This document shows, piece by piece, positions 31,051 to 42,027 of a stretch of DNA of 64,000 nt. A program made the translations under genes and the position numbers. The notes beneath the pieces were generated by a model. That model saw nothing but the letters and a program-made list of their open reading frames with translations, had not been told where the DNA came from and searched no databases. Within the stretch, counting starts at the first letter, position 1. Each line of letters begins with the position of its first letter. The stretch comes from Anomaloglossus baeobatrachus (lineage: Eukaryota; Chordata; Amphibia; Anura; Aromobatidae), in the NCBI RefSeq assembly GCF_048569485.1, contig NC_134353.1, positions 708,448,930 through 708,512,929 of the forward strand, read 5' to 3'.

Positions 31051-31715
31051 TACACGCAGATACAGGGGGAGATACAGCCCTGGGGTAGTATACAGCACTG
31101 GGATGGGGGATAGACAGTTCTGGAAGTATATAGCACTGAGGTCAGGGAACAGGTAGTTTTGGGGGTATATACCACTGGGGTCAGATGATAGATAGTTCTG
31201 GGGGTATACAGCACTGGGGACACAAGACAGGCAATTCTGGGGGTATACAGCACTGGGGTCAGGGGATAGACCGTTCTGAGGGGTATAAAGCACTGGGGTC
31301 AGGGGATAGACAGTTCTGAGGGGTATAAAGCACTGGGGTCAGGGGATAGACAGTTCTGAGGGGTATAAAGCACTGGGGTCAGGGGATAGACAGTTCTGGG
31401 GGCATACAGCACTGGGGTCAGTGGATAGACCGTTCTGAGGGGTAAACAGCACTGGGGTCAGGGGATAGACAGTTCTGGGGGTATATAGCACTGGGGTCAG
31501 TGGATAGACCGTTCTGAGGGGTAAACAGCACTGGGGTCAGGGGATAGACAGTTCTGGGGGTATATAGCACTGGGGTGGGGTGGATAGACAAGTTCTGGGG
31601 GTATACAGCACTGGGGTGGGGGAGATACAGCTCTGGAGTATACAGCACTGGGGTGGGGGGAGATATAGCTCTGGAGTATACAGCACAGAGGTGGGGGAGG
31701 GGGGACAGGACATAC
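31050..31715. repeat. 39-bp minisatellite
   Basis: About 17 units on GGGGATAGACAGTTCTG and GGGGTATACAGCACTGGGGTCA. The right third shifts to a shorter GGGGGAGATACAGCTCTGGA variant. Frames across it are artefacts. Confidence 0.9.
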
Positions 31716-32255
31716 AGCTCGGCAGGATGTGGATGCTTCAGCACCTGTCTTCATCTGTAGATTGAGCCTAGAATGTATGGGCTCCTTCCAAGTTAGTGGG
31801 CGTGATCAGGTTCATAACAAATTAATAATACCTGGAAGGAGCGTGTACATTCTAGCATCTACCTTCCTCTATTGGATGGGAGCGCAGTGCACAGTGCGAC
31901 GCGTACTAGCTCTGCCCACAGACAAACGTAGATGAAAGCTGCGTGCAGGTATGGATTTAAGAGCCTGCAGCCTGGAAAGTGCAGCTGCTGGCATGAGCTT
32001 TGTGGTCCCCGTTACGCAGCCTAGGGGCCGCAGCTTACATCACCGCCCTTGCTGATCATGTGCATAACCCACCTGGATATTTTCTGCTTAGTGCAACTGT
32101 CAATCAAAAAGCTGTCGAATTTTTACACTTCACTTTCTTGTATTTGAATGGCTAAACATCCGAGCTGCCCACTAATGGTATGTAGATAATCTGCCTGATA
32201 GTGCCAGTACTGCACTGGCTTTACCTTATATACGAAAATCCTGGTGTTTGGTTCC
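31716..32255. other. Gene-free stretch with a short hairpin
   Basis: About 31,768-31,852 contains inverted blocks (TAGAATGTATGGGCTCCTTCC against GGAAGGAGCGTGTACATTCTA), a possible small foldback. No gene is recognised in the rest. Confidence 0.35.
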
Positions 32256-34233
32256 TAGGGCCGGCTCCAGGTTTTTGTGGGCAACGGGCGGAAGAGTCCC
32301 AGTGGGCCCCATCCACACGCAGACACACACATATGTTCACGTACATATACATATTTAAAGACAAACTCACAAAAATACATACATAGATACACATCATACA
32401 TGCATACAGACACACACAGCTCTGCTGCATACACAGACAGACAGACACAGCTCTGCTGCATACACAGACAGACACAGCTCTGCTGCATACAGACAGACAC
32501 AGCTCTGCTGCCTACAAACAGACAGACACAGCTCTGCTGCATACAAACAGACAGCTCTGCTGCATACAGACAGACAGACACAGCTCTGCTGCATACAGAC
32601 AGACAGACACAGCTCTGCTGCATACAGACAGACACAGCTCTGCTGCATACAGACAGACACAGCTCTGCTGCATACAGACAGTCACACAGCTCTGCTGCAT
32701 ACATACATACAGACACAGCTCTGCTGCATACATACATAGACACAGCTCTGCTGCATACATACATGCAGACAGACACAGCTCTGCTGCATACATATATACA
32801 GACAGACACAGCTCTGCTGCATACATACATAAAGACAGACACAGCTCTGCTGCATACAGATACACACAGCTCTGCTACATACAGACACAGACACACTTGG
32901 CTCTGCTACATACAGACAGACAGACACACTCGGCTCTGCTACAGACAGACACACTCGGCTCTGCTACAAACAGACACACTCGGCTCTGCTACAGACAGAC
33001 ACATTCGGCTCTGCTACAGACACACACTCGGCTCTGCTACACAGACACACGCGGCTCTGCTACAGACAGACACACACGGTTCTGCTACAGACAGACACAC
33101 GCGGCTCTGCTACAGACATTCACACTCGGCTCTGCAACAGACAGACACACTCGGCTCTGCTACAGACAGACACACCGGCTCTGCTACAGACACACGCGGC
33201 TCTGCTACAGACAGACACACGTGGCTTTGCTACAGACAGACACACGCGGCTCTGCTACAGACAGACACACGCGGCTCTGCTACGGACAGACACACGCGGC
33301 TCTGCTACAGACAGACACACGCGGCTCTGCTACAGACAGACACACGCGGCTCTGCTACAGACAGACACACGCGGCTCTGCTACAGACAGACACACGCGGC
33401 TTTGCTACAGACACACACACGCGGCTCTGCTACAGACAGACACACGCGGCTCTGCTACAGACAGACACACGCGGCTTTGCTACAGACACACGCGGCTCTG
33501 CTACAGACAGACACACGCGGCTCTGCTACAGACAGACACACGCGGCTCTGCTACAGACAGACACACGCGGATTTGCTACAGACAGACACACGCGGCTTTG
33601 CTACAGACACACACGCGGCTCTGCTACAGACACACGCGGCTCTGCTACAGACAGACACACACGGCTCTGCTACAGACAAACACACGCGGCTCTGCTACAG
33701 ACAGACACACTCGGCTCTGCTACAGACAGACACACGTGGCTCTGGGGGGCCCACACATGTGGCTCTGGGGGACCCACACACGCGGCTCTGCGGGGCCAAG
33801 GCATACATCTGGGGGAAAGCCCATACAGCTCATAGGGGCCCATAAATCGGGGGGCGGGAAGGGCACATACCGCTCAGGTCACGGAGGAGAGGGTGCCCAC
33901 AGTCACACAGCGCCGGAGAGAAGCGCTGTGCTGGGGGTCGCTGGCTGGCAAAACGCCTCCTGGCTCCTTCATCTGTGGGACTGAGCAGGACGCCGGGCGG
34001 TAGCTCCACCCACAGACGAAGTTCAAACCAGGAGGTCTGCACGCCTTAAAGGGACGGTGCTGCAGATTACTGCCGTGTACTGCAGTCCCCGGAACTCGGC
34101 CCGGGGGCAGCAGAACTGACAGCGAGTGGGCCCCGGCCAAGGGGCAGCAGAACTTACGACGCCGAGGGGGCCCCCCCGGCTCTCCGGAGCCCCGGCATTT
34201 GCCCGGGTGTGCCGTGTGTTGACGCCGGCCCTG
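32256..34233. mobile_element. hAT-like non-autonomous element with 8-bp target duplication
   Basis: Ends TAGGGCCGGCTCC and, inverted, GACGCCGGCCCTG. Flanking octamers are TTGGTTCC (32,248-32,255) and TTGGTTCA (34,234-34,241), 7 of 8 identical. The interior is dominated by the 25-bp minisatellite at 32,400-33,745. The right 400 bp is GC-rich and non-coding. No transposase. Confidence 0.8.
32400..33745. repeat. 25-bp CAGACAGACACACGCGGCTCTGCTA minisatellite
   Basis: About 53 units are built from CAGACAGACACA, a CGCGG/TCGG/GCT variable position and CTCTGCTACA. The left part uses CAGCTCTGCTGCATA, the right part CGCGGCTCTGCTA. The plus strand of the unit has no stop codon in any frame, so frames of several hundred residues here are artefacts. 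Confidence 0.95.
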
Positions 34234-34420
34234 TTGGTTCACTTTAACCTTATTTCTTAGACGTTATTCTGGAAACAACTTTTTTCTATTGCCGAAGGTT
34301 CGAGGGGTAGAGGCTGAGCTGTGGTAGAGTCTGAAGGGGGCCCGAAAATTTTGGCAGTATGGGGCTCTGAAATTCCTGGTGGCAGCCCTGGGGCCCATCA
34401 AACTCTAGTTACGCCACTGT
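34234..34420. mobile_element. hAT-like right-end fragment
   Basis: GGGGCCCATCAAACTCTAG followed by TTACGCCACTG, ending at 34,420, is an element end of the CAGTGGCGTAACTAG type in inverse orientation. No left partner was found. Confidence 0.45.
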
Positions 34421-34439
34421 GAAGACGGCTGTGTCAAGG

Positions 34440-34545
34440 TAAAAGACTTCCGAAGCCCTGGTCAGTTGATGCAGGCAGCAGGTACCATGCAGAAGGGCAG
34501 ATTGTATGGCACCCTTGTGACGACCTGATAGGCCAGGGCATCACA
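34440..34545 (-). mobile_element. LTR 5'-end fragment (copy 3 subfamily)
   Basis: On the minus strand it starts TGTGATGCCCTGGCCTATCA, then GGTCGTCACA and CAATCTGCCCTTCTGCA, matching the first ~100 bp of the solo LTR at 23,278. Fossil fragment. Confidence 0.7.
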
Positions 34546-34790
34546 CAGGCGCTGTGAGGCAGGGAACATCCAGAAACTGTCGTCGGTGGGGGCTTCAAAG
34601 AAATGGCACCTGGAGTTGGCGCATGCGCAGATTGAGCTGTCAATGACAAGGCAAGATCTCATCTGCGCCCACGCCGACTCCAGCGCCAATATTTGAAGCC
34701 GACATTTTCAGATGGCACCTGCTTTACCGCCCACAGTGAGCACCAGCACCTGTAGCATTGCCTCCTGTGACCATTCTCCACCACCTCCCG
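34546..34790. other. Gene-free stretch
   Basis: A purine/GC-mixed stretch with no gene, array or element end that I can support. Confidence 0.3.
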
Positions 34791-35721
34791 GTAAGCTACA
34801 TTCGGATTATAAGACGCACCCCTCATTTTCCTCCCAATTTTTTGGGAGGCAAAATGTGTCTTATAATAAAAAAAAATACGGAAAATCTGGTATTGTTGTA
34901 ATCCTACTGTCCCGAGCAATAAAGCTGTCTTATTACTTTGACGACACAATGAATGGCGTAAAAAAAAAAAATATAAAAAGTCCGGAATTGCTGTTTTTAT
35001 TGATTCTGCCTCAGAATAGAAAGTGATAAAAAATTGTTGTCCAAAAAGAAAAAAAACATATATAGCCTTCAAAATTAAATGATGCAAAAAAACCTTTATT
35101 TTGTAATAATAAAAAGAAGCATTTTTTGTGTTATAGTAGCCAAATCTAAAAAAACTATATAAATCTGGTATTGCTGTAATAGTACTGACCTGAGGAATAA
35201 AGCCACTATATCACTTATACTGCAAGGTGAATGGCATAAAAATAGTAATAAAGCCAATTCTTCAACTTCTGTATTATTACTGCTTTATTCTTCCTCCCAA
35301 AGATCACAGTAAGGTTCGGCTCACATTTATCCTGCGGTCTATGCTGAGGGCTTACATAAGAGATTACGTGTAAATCTCTGAAAAACAGGATTCAGACAAA
35401 ATTCCCAATGAAAAATTCACTGTAATGAGGCAGATGGAGTCACTTTGAACTCCCGTCTGGCCTGTGGTCCAGCAGTGTCCATCTTTTTGCACGTCGTTTT
35501 AGTCATGCACAAAAGTGCGGTCAATAACAGTTTTGTGCACCTTTGAAAAGACTATGCTCCCCCATAATTGTGAATGGATTCATTGGGGGTTTCATTTGAA
35601 TGATGTATTTTGGAGATATAGATATAAAGGTCCCCACTTAGTCGGTCATCTGTTAACAGAAATATTGGGGCTTCTACAGTATGTTACTGGTAGCACAAAG
35701 GCTATGTAAAAGCGCTATGGC
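34791..35721. repeat. Old interspersed repeat, left part
   Basis: Starts with the GGATTATAAGACGCACCCC/AAAATGTGTCTTATAAT inverted pair near 34,810-34,870. Two diverged tandem blocks with AAATCTGGTATTGYTGTAAT and GAATAAAGC follow (near 34,878 and 35,162, about 285 bp apart). The matching right part seems to be at 42,028-43,550. No gene. Confidence 0.4.
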
Positions 35722-35895
35722 TACCCCAAAAAAGACAAATAAGGAATTTAGATCAGCTCACCACTCCAAAGCAGGTATTTCCAACTTCTGGTCCGGTGCA
35801 CGGAACAAGTGGTTTGGCTTCCACAGCTGAATAATCAGTCACATCAAGAGGAGGAGGGGAGGAGAGAAGATCCAGCACCGACGTAATAAAAAAAA

Positions 35896-36066
35896 GAGAA
35901 TTTTGTTTACTTACCGTAAATTCTTTTTCTTATAGTTCCGTATTGGGAGACCCAGACCATGGGTGTTTAGCTTCTGCCTCCGGAGGACACACAAAGTACT
36001 ACACTTAAAAGTGTAGCTCCTCCCTCTGAGCTTAAACACCCCCTGGTGAGCAGACCCAGCCAGTTT
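35896..36066 (-). repeat. DIRS inverted terminal repeat (3' in element sense)
   Basis: Contains GGGAGACCCAGACCATGGGT and GGACACACAAAGTACTACAC, inverted relative to 41,620-41,750. The outer tip carries TTACCGTAAATTC with a polypyrimidine run ending TTATAG. Confidence 0.85.
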
Positions 36067-36189
36067 AGTGCAAAAGCTGAAGGAGAATAGCCACCCACAA
36101 GTAGAACAGAGCAAGAGCCGGAACAACCGGAGACTCTGTCCACGACAACAGCCGGTGATAACACGCGGAACAAGAAATTGCCAACAGGC

Positions 36190-36300
36190 AACAGGGAGGG
36201 TGCTGGGTCTCCCAATACGGAACTATAAGAAAAAGAATTTACGGTAAGTAAACAAAATTCTCTTTTTCTTTATCGTTCCTTTGGGAGACCCAGACCATGG
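36190..36300 (-). repeat. DIRS internal complementary region
   Basis: This reads CTGGGTCTCCCAATACGGAA through AATTTACGGTAAGT into CTTTATCGTTCCTTTGGGAG. The left half is the inverse of the tip at about 35,895-35,960 and the right half the inverse of the tip at about 41,725-41,755. Such a region is characteristic of DIRS and is thought to help bring the ends together during replication. Confidence 0.85.
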
Positions 36301-36365
36301 GACATTCCAAAGCAGTCCCTGGGTGGGAATAAACAGAAAAACTAAGAAGTAGGCAGAACCTAACT

Positions 36366-39300
36366 TCACAAATGGGCGACAGCCGCCTGAAGGATGCGTC
36401 TGCCCAAGCTCGCATCTGCCGAAGCATGAGCATGCACTTGGTAGTGCTTCGAGAAGGTATGCAGGCTAGTCCAAGTGGCAGCCTGACAGACTTGTTGAGC
36501 CGTAGCCTGGTGCCTGAAAGCCCAAGAGGCACCGACAGCTCTGGTCGAATGTGCCTTAATCCCCGGCGGGGGAGGCACCTGAGTACTCTGGTAGGCGTCC
36601 GAAATGGTCGATCTAATCCAACGGGCTAAGGTCGGCTTAGAAGCAGGGAGGCCCTTGCGCCGACCTGTGGTTAGCACAAAAATAGAGGTGCACCGCCTAA
36701 GCGCAGCGGTGCGAGACACATAGATCCGGAGAGCACGCACCAGATCCAGAGTATGCAGCGCTTTTTCAAAGCGATGAACAGGAGCCGGACAGAAGGAAGG
36801 TAGGGTAATGTCCTGGTTAAGGTGAAAAGGAGAGACCACCTTAGGAAGAAAGTCCGGAGTCGGACGGAGAACCACCTTGTCTTGATGAAAAACTAAAAAA
36901 GGTGACTCCGAAGAGAGCGCAGCCAAATCAGAGACTCTCCTGAGGGAAGTTATGGCCACCAGAAAGGCCACCTTCTGAGAAAGACGAAACAAAGAAACCT
37001 CCCTAAGAGGCTCAAAAGGGGGCTTCTGCAAAACCGTGAGAACCAAGTTAAGGTCCCAGGGATCCAAGGGCCGCCAGTAAGGCGGAATGATGTGAGATGC
37101 GCCTTGCATGAAGGTGCAGACCTGAGCCAGCCGAGCGAGACGCCGCTGGAACAGAACTGACAGAGCTGAGACTTGTCCCTTGAGAGAGTTGAGGGACAGT
37201 CCTAGCTGCAGACCGGACTGTAGAAAAGACAGAAGGGTCGGCAAGGAGAATGGCCAAGGAGGATGGTCGGTAGAGCGACACCAGGACAGGAAAATTTTCC
37301 AAGTCCTGTGATAGATCTTAGCGGAGGAAGACTTACGGGCCCGAGTCATAGTGGAGATGACTTCAGGAGGGATACCAGAAGCCGTCAAAATCCAGGACTC
37401 AAGAGCCACGCCGTCAATTTGAGAGCCGCAGAATTCGGGCGGAAAAACGGACCTTGCGAGAGTAGGTCTGGACGGTCCAGGAGATGCCACGGCATCTCTA
37501 CGGACAGATGGAGCAGGTCTGGATACCAAGCTCGCCTGAGCCAGTGCAATGAGGATGACTCGACGGCCCTCCATTCTGATCTTGCGCAGGACTCTGGGCA
37601 AGAGAGCTAGAGGGGGAAACACGTAGGACAGACGAAACTGGGACCAGTCTTGAACCAGAGCGTCCGCGGCGAAGGCCTGAGGATCGTGGGAGCGAGCCAC
37701 GTAAACAGGAACTTTGTTGTTGTGATGGGATGCCATTAGGTCCACGTCCGGAGTGCCCCATTTGCGGCAGATTGACTGAAACACTGCCGGGTGCAGGGAC
37801 CACTCGCCACCGTCCACGGTTTGACGGCTGAGATAATCTGCCTCCCAGTTTTCCATGCCTGGGATGTGGACTGCGGATATAGTGGACTTGGAGCCCTCCG
37901 CCCACTGAAGGATGCGTTGTAACTCCATCATTGCCAGACGGCTGCGTGTCCCGCCTTGGTGATTGATGTAGGCAACCGCTGTCGCGTTGTCTGACTGTAC
38001 TCGAATGTGCCTGCCCGCCAACTGGTGGTGAAAAGCTAGGAGAGCTAGAAGCACGGCTCTGGTTTCCAGCACATTGATTGAAAGGGCTGACTCGGACGGA
38101 GTCCAAGTGCCCTGCGCTCTGTGGTGGAGACATACCGCTCCCCAGCCGGATAGACTGGCATCAGTGGTGAGAATCACCCAGGACGGGGCCAGGAAGGAGC
38201 GCCCTTGGGACAGAGAGTGGGGCCGAAGCCACCACTGAAGAGAGCTCCTGGTCCGTGGCGACAGAGCCACTAACCTGTGTAAGGAGGAAGGCCGCTTGTC
38301 CCAACAGCGGAGAATGTCCAGCTGCAGGGGGCGCAGATGGAACTGGGCAAAGGGAACAGCCTCCATGGACGCCACCATTTGACCCAGCACCTGCATCAGA
38401 CGCCTGAGGGTATAACGGCGGGGCCTCAGCAGAGAGCGCACCGCTAGCTGGAGTGACTGCTGTTTGACTAAGCGCAACTTCACAAGTGCCGGCAAAGTCT
38501 CGAACTGCATCCCTAGGTACGTGAGACTCTGGGTCGGAGTCAGAGTGGATTTGGGAAGATTGACAAGCCACCCGAATTGGGCTAGAGTGGCGAGAGTGAG
38601 CGAGACACTCTGCTGACAGTCTGCGCTGGATGAAGCCCTGACTAGAAGGTTGTCCAGGTAAGGAATCACTGCCAACCCCTGGAGGTGCAGAACCGCAATC
38701 ACTGCTGCCATGACCTTGGTGAATACCCGAGGGGCCGTGGCTAACCCGAAGGGGAGAGCCACGAATTGGAAATGATCTTCTCCTATTGCAAAACGTAGCC
38801 AACGCTGGTATGAAACTGCAATTGGCACATGTAGATAGGCATCTCTGATGTCGATGGACGCCAGGAAATCCCTTTGGGTCATTGAGGCAATGACTGATCG
38901 CAGAGACTCCATGCGAAAATGCCGCACCTGAACATGCTTGTTGAGAAGCTTGAGATCCAGGATGGGCCGGAAGGTACCGTCCTTTTTGGGAACTAGGAAG
39001 AGATTTGAGTAGAAACCTCTGAACCGTTCCCGGGCGGGAACTGGTACAATTACTCCGTTGGCCTGCAAGGCTGCCACGGCCTGTGAGAAGGTGGCGGCCT
39101 TGGAGCAAGGGGGAGTTGAGAGAAAAAATCTGTTTGGCGGGCTGGAAGAGAATTCTATCCTGTAGCCGTGGGAGATGACATCTCTCACCCACTGATCGGA
39201 GACGTGTTGAAACCAAGCGTCGCCAAAGTGGGAGAGCCTGCCACCGACTAAGGACGTCGCCGGAGCGGGCAGAGAGTCACGAGGAGGCTGCCTTAGTGGC

Positions 39301-39797
39301 AGCACCTCCTGCGGTCTTCTGTGGACGCGCTTTTGGGCGCCAGTTGGATTTCTGGTCCTTGGCTGAGTTAGCGGACGAGGCCGAGGGCTTAGAGGATGAC
39401 CAGTTGGAGGAACGAAAGGAGCGAAACCTCGACTGATTCCTACCCTGGGCAGGTTTCCTGGTTTTGGTTTGTGGCATGGAAGTACTCTTCCCACCAGTAA
39501 CTTCCTTAATAATTTCATCCAGCTGTTCTCCGAACAGCCGGGACCCAGCAAAAGGGAGCCCAGCAAGGTACTTCTTAGAAGAAGCATCTGCCTTCCACTC
39601 TCGAAGCCACAAGATCCTGCGGATAACGAGGGAATTAGCCGAAGCCACCGGTGCGGTGAGAAGCCTCCAGCATGGCAGACATGGCATAAGATGAAAAAGC
39701 TGAAGCTTGAGAAGTTAAGGCAACCATTTCGGGCATAGATTCCCTGGTGAGGGAATGCATCTCCTCTAGAGAAGCAGAGATGGCTTTGAGAGCCCAC
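36366..39797 (-). pseudogene. DIRS RT-RNase H and tyrosine recombinase region (fossil)
   Basis: On the minus strand the order is reverse transcriptase (ALPFGLATAP then a YLD-box near 38,650), RNase H (TTDASLSGWG near 38,155; QSDNATAVAYINHQGG near 37,980) and tyrosine recombinase (RIYHRTWKIFLSWCRS-like segment near 37,300; HSTRA near 36,530; FSKHYQV near 36,440). The domains match those of the copy at 2,615-6,515 throughout. Treated as part of the fossil element. Confidence 0.85.
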
Positions 39798-40717
39798 ACT
39801 GCTGCAAAAGTCGGGGAAAACGCGGCCCCCGCCGCTTCATACACAGATTTGGCCAGAAGGTCAATCTGACGGTCAGTGGAATCCTTAAGGGAGGTGCCAT
39901 CAGCCACCGACACAACGGTCCGGGCTGAGAGCCTAGACACCGGGGGGTCTACCTTTGGGGAGTGAGCCCACTCCTTGACCACCTCAGGTGGAAAGGGAAA
40001 ACGGTCATCAGAACCACGCTTTGGGAAGCGTTTGTCAGGACAGGCCCTGGGCTTGGTCACAGCGGCCTGAAAACTGGAGTGGTTAAAGAACACACTCTTT
40101 GCTCTCTTAGGCGAGGTACACTGGTGCTTTTCTGCCAGAGAGGGTTGCTCCTCTGATACTGGCGGATTGAGATCCAGTACAGAATTAATGGAAGCAATCA
40201 AGTCACTAAGATCTGAGTCACCCTCGGACAGATCAATGGAGTACATGGAGTTAGCCTCCGAGAACCCTGTAAAGGCATCCTCCTCATCCTGCGAGTCAGC
40301 TCTTGAATCAGAGCCGCGGGAGGAGGAGGGAGAGGAAACCCTGCGTCTCCTCTTAGGAGGACGGGGTCTGGGCCCTGATGATGAATCCTCTGTGAGCTCC
40401 GGTCTTAAGGGACCCTTAGCAGTAGAGGCACCCTGTGAAGGGGGCTGATGCATATTCATCAAAGTCCTGGACAGAAGTCCCATGGACTCAGTAAAAGACT
40501 GGGAGATAGACCTAGAAAAGGATTCTACCCAAGCCGGGGGTTCAGCCACAGGTGCAGGAGCAGCCTGAGAGACCACTGGGGGTGAGACTCCAGGCTGTGG
40601 CACCGCCAAGTTAGAGCAGACATCACAATGTGGATAGGTGCTCGGTTCAGGCAGCAGGAGCTTACATGCAGCACATATAGTATAGAGCTTTGGAGCCTTG
40701 CTCCTCGTGTGAGACAT
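39635..40717 (-). pseudogene. DIRS gag-like region (fossil)
   Basis: From the likely start at 40,715-40,717 (MSHTRSKAPKLYTICAACK) the protein has an N-terminal paired-cysteine motif (CAACK and CDVCS). A Pro/Ser-rich middle follows, then an acidic stretch (SIDLSEGDSDLSDLI) and a C-terminal part overlapping the reverse-transcriptase frame. Position and cysteine motif fit the first frame of vertebrate DIRS elements. Confidence 0.7.
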
Positions 40718-41619
40718 GCTGCTGGAGTGGGGGCTCTGCAAGAGAATGAACCCCAGAGAGTATATACAGAGGTCCACAACCAGAGACTGGTTGTGGCTTA
40801 CCAGACCGCTGGAGCGGTGTTGTGTGCCCTCCAGATCCCGAAGCCCGGACCCCCAAGCACAGCACCTCAGCAGGGATGCAGAGAGCAGACCAGCGCCGAG
40901 TGAACTCTGTCTGAGAAAATGGCCGCCGGAGTGAAGAGAGGGGGCGGGACTTGGCTTGGAGAGCGGGATCTGGAGGGCCATAGAGACCTACAGGGGAGGA
41001 GACACGCACAGCAGTGGGGAGTGTCCCTCTGCTGTGCAGAACGGCCGCCGGAAGGAGCCGAGCCTGTCCCTTTGCATGAGTGACATGCGAGGGCAGTGAA
41101 CAGAAACTAGGCCTCCGGCAAAGCCAGGGCCTAAATTTGAGCGGCGAGGCCGACGCAAAGGCACCATCGGCGCGGTTCTCGGCCGACAGCTAGAGAACCC
41201 GCTGGAAATGCCAATAAATACAGTAAGCACACTCTCCCCAAACAATAAAGCACAGAGACCCCCAATATATAAACGTCTCAGGTACTTAGCTGCTGAGACG
41301 CAGGGCCAGGTCCCTGGGGATGAGTGCTCCGGTCCAGCAGGGTCCTGAAGGGCTGCGGATGGAGACCGGTCTCCTGCCAGGCATGGAGACCGTGCTGGCT
41401 CCCACTTCAAGCCAGAGCCCAGGAGGGATGGTGAAGGAGCACGGCATGTAAGGCTCCAGCCTCGGAAATCAACCTTACAACACCGCCGACACAGTAGGGT
41501 GAGAAGGGACATGCCGGGGGTCCAGACGTGGACCCGCACTTCTTCAATCTCATTCCAAAAAGGAAAAAATCAGATGAGAATGCATGTGTGGATGTATGCC
41601 TCCTGAACACAAAGTGATA

Positions 41620-41755
41620 AACTGGCTGGGTCTGCTCACCAGGGGGTGTATAAGCTCAGAGGGAGGAGCTATACTTTTAGGTGTAGTACTTTGTGTGTCC
41701 TCCAGAGGCAGAAGCTAAACACCCATGGTCTGGGTCTCCCAAAGGAACGATAAAG
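41620..41755 (-). repeat. DIRS inverted terminal repeat (5' in element sense)
   Basis: AACTGGCTGGGTCTGCTCAC through CCATGGTCTGGGTCTCCC and GGAACGATAAAG; inverted partner of about 35,936-36,066. The two differ at a few positions. Confidence 0.85.
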
Positions 41756-42027
41756 AATATTCTTTATTCAAAATTCATAAAAAAAGGTAATTACAACCAA
41801 GTGCAGAATATATTTACGCTTGATGCGTTTCGGAGAAAGTAGACTCCTTATTCATATTCATGTTGCTTATGAATAAGGAGTTTACTTTCTCCCAAACACG
41901 TCAAGCGTAAATATATTCTGCACTTGGTTGGAATTACCTTTTTTATGAATTTTGAATAAAGAATTTTTTTATTACGTCGGTGCTGGATCTTCTCTCCTAA
42001 CCTACTCCTCTTGATGTACCCCAAAAA

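Larger units (their letters stand above)
35895..41755 (-). mobile_element. DIRS-type retrotransposon, near full length
   Basis: A fossil copy of about 5.9 kb that looks close to whole. It has both inverted terminal repeats (about 35,936-36,066 and 41,620-41,750), an internal complementary region at about 36,190-36,300 that is complementary to the two tips joined together, a gag-like region, reverse transcriptase/RNase H and tyrosine recombinase. The order on the minus strand is terminal repeat, gag-like, RT-RNase H, recombinase, internal complementary region, terminal repeat, as known for DIRS. High similarity to the copy at 2,615-6,515 indicates one family. No target duplication of its own is seen, as expected. 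Confidence 0.9.
35722..42027. mobile_element. Hairpin-bearing element split by the DIRS copy
   Basis: An 11-nt repeat, TACCCCAAAAA, sits at 35,722-35,732 and 42,017-42,027 and may be its target duplication. Inner arms at 35,841-35,893 and 41,964-42,017 are inverted (ACATCAAGAGGAGNAGG, GATCCAGCACCGACGTAATA). The right half also contains a foldback core, about 41,757-41,966, whose two arms share GAATATATTTACGCTTGA and ACTCCTTATTCAT. The DIRS copy lies inside it at about 35,895-41,755, so without that insertion the element is only about 0.4 kb. Confidence 0.55.

Noticed and set aside
32277-33845. Long Thr/Asp/His/Leu-rich open frames over the CAGACAGACACA array
   Set aside because: A stop-free 25-bp unit produces open frames in several phases; there is no start context, domain or splice signal.
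41820-41920. Hairpin near the DIRS copy as a small RNA precursor
   Set aside because: It is the foldback core of a transposon-like repeat (arms sharing GAATATATTTACGCTTGA); nothing points to a microRNA gene.
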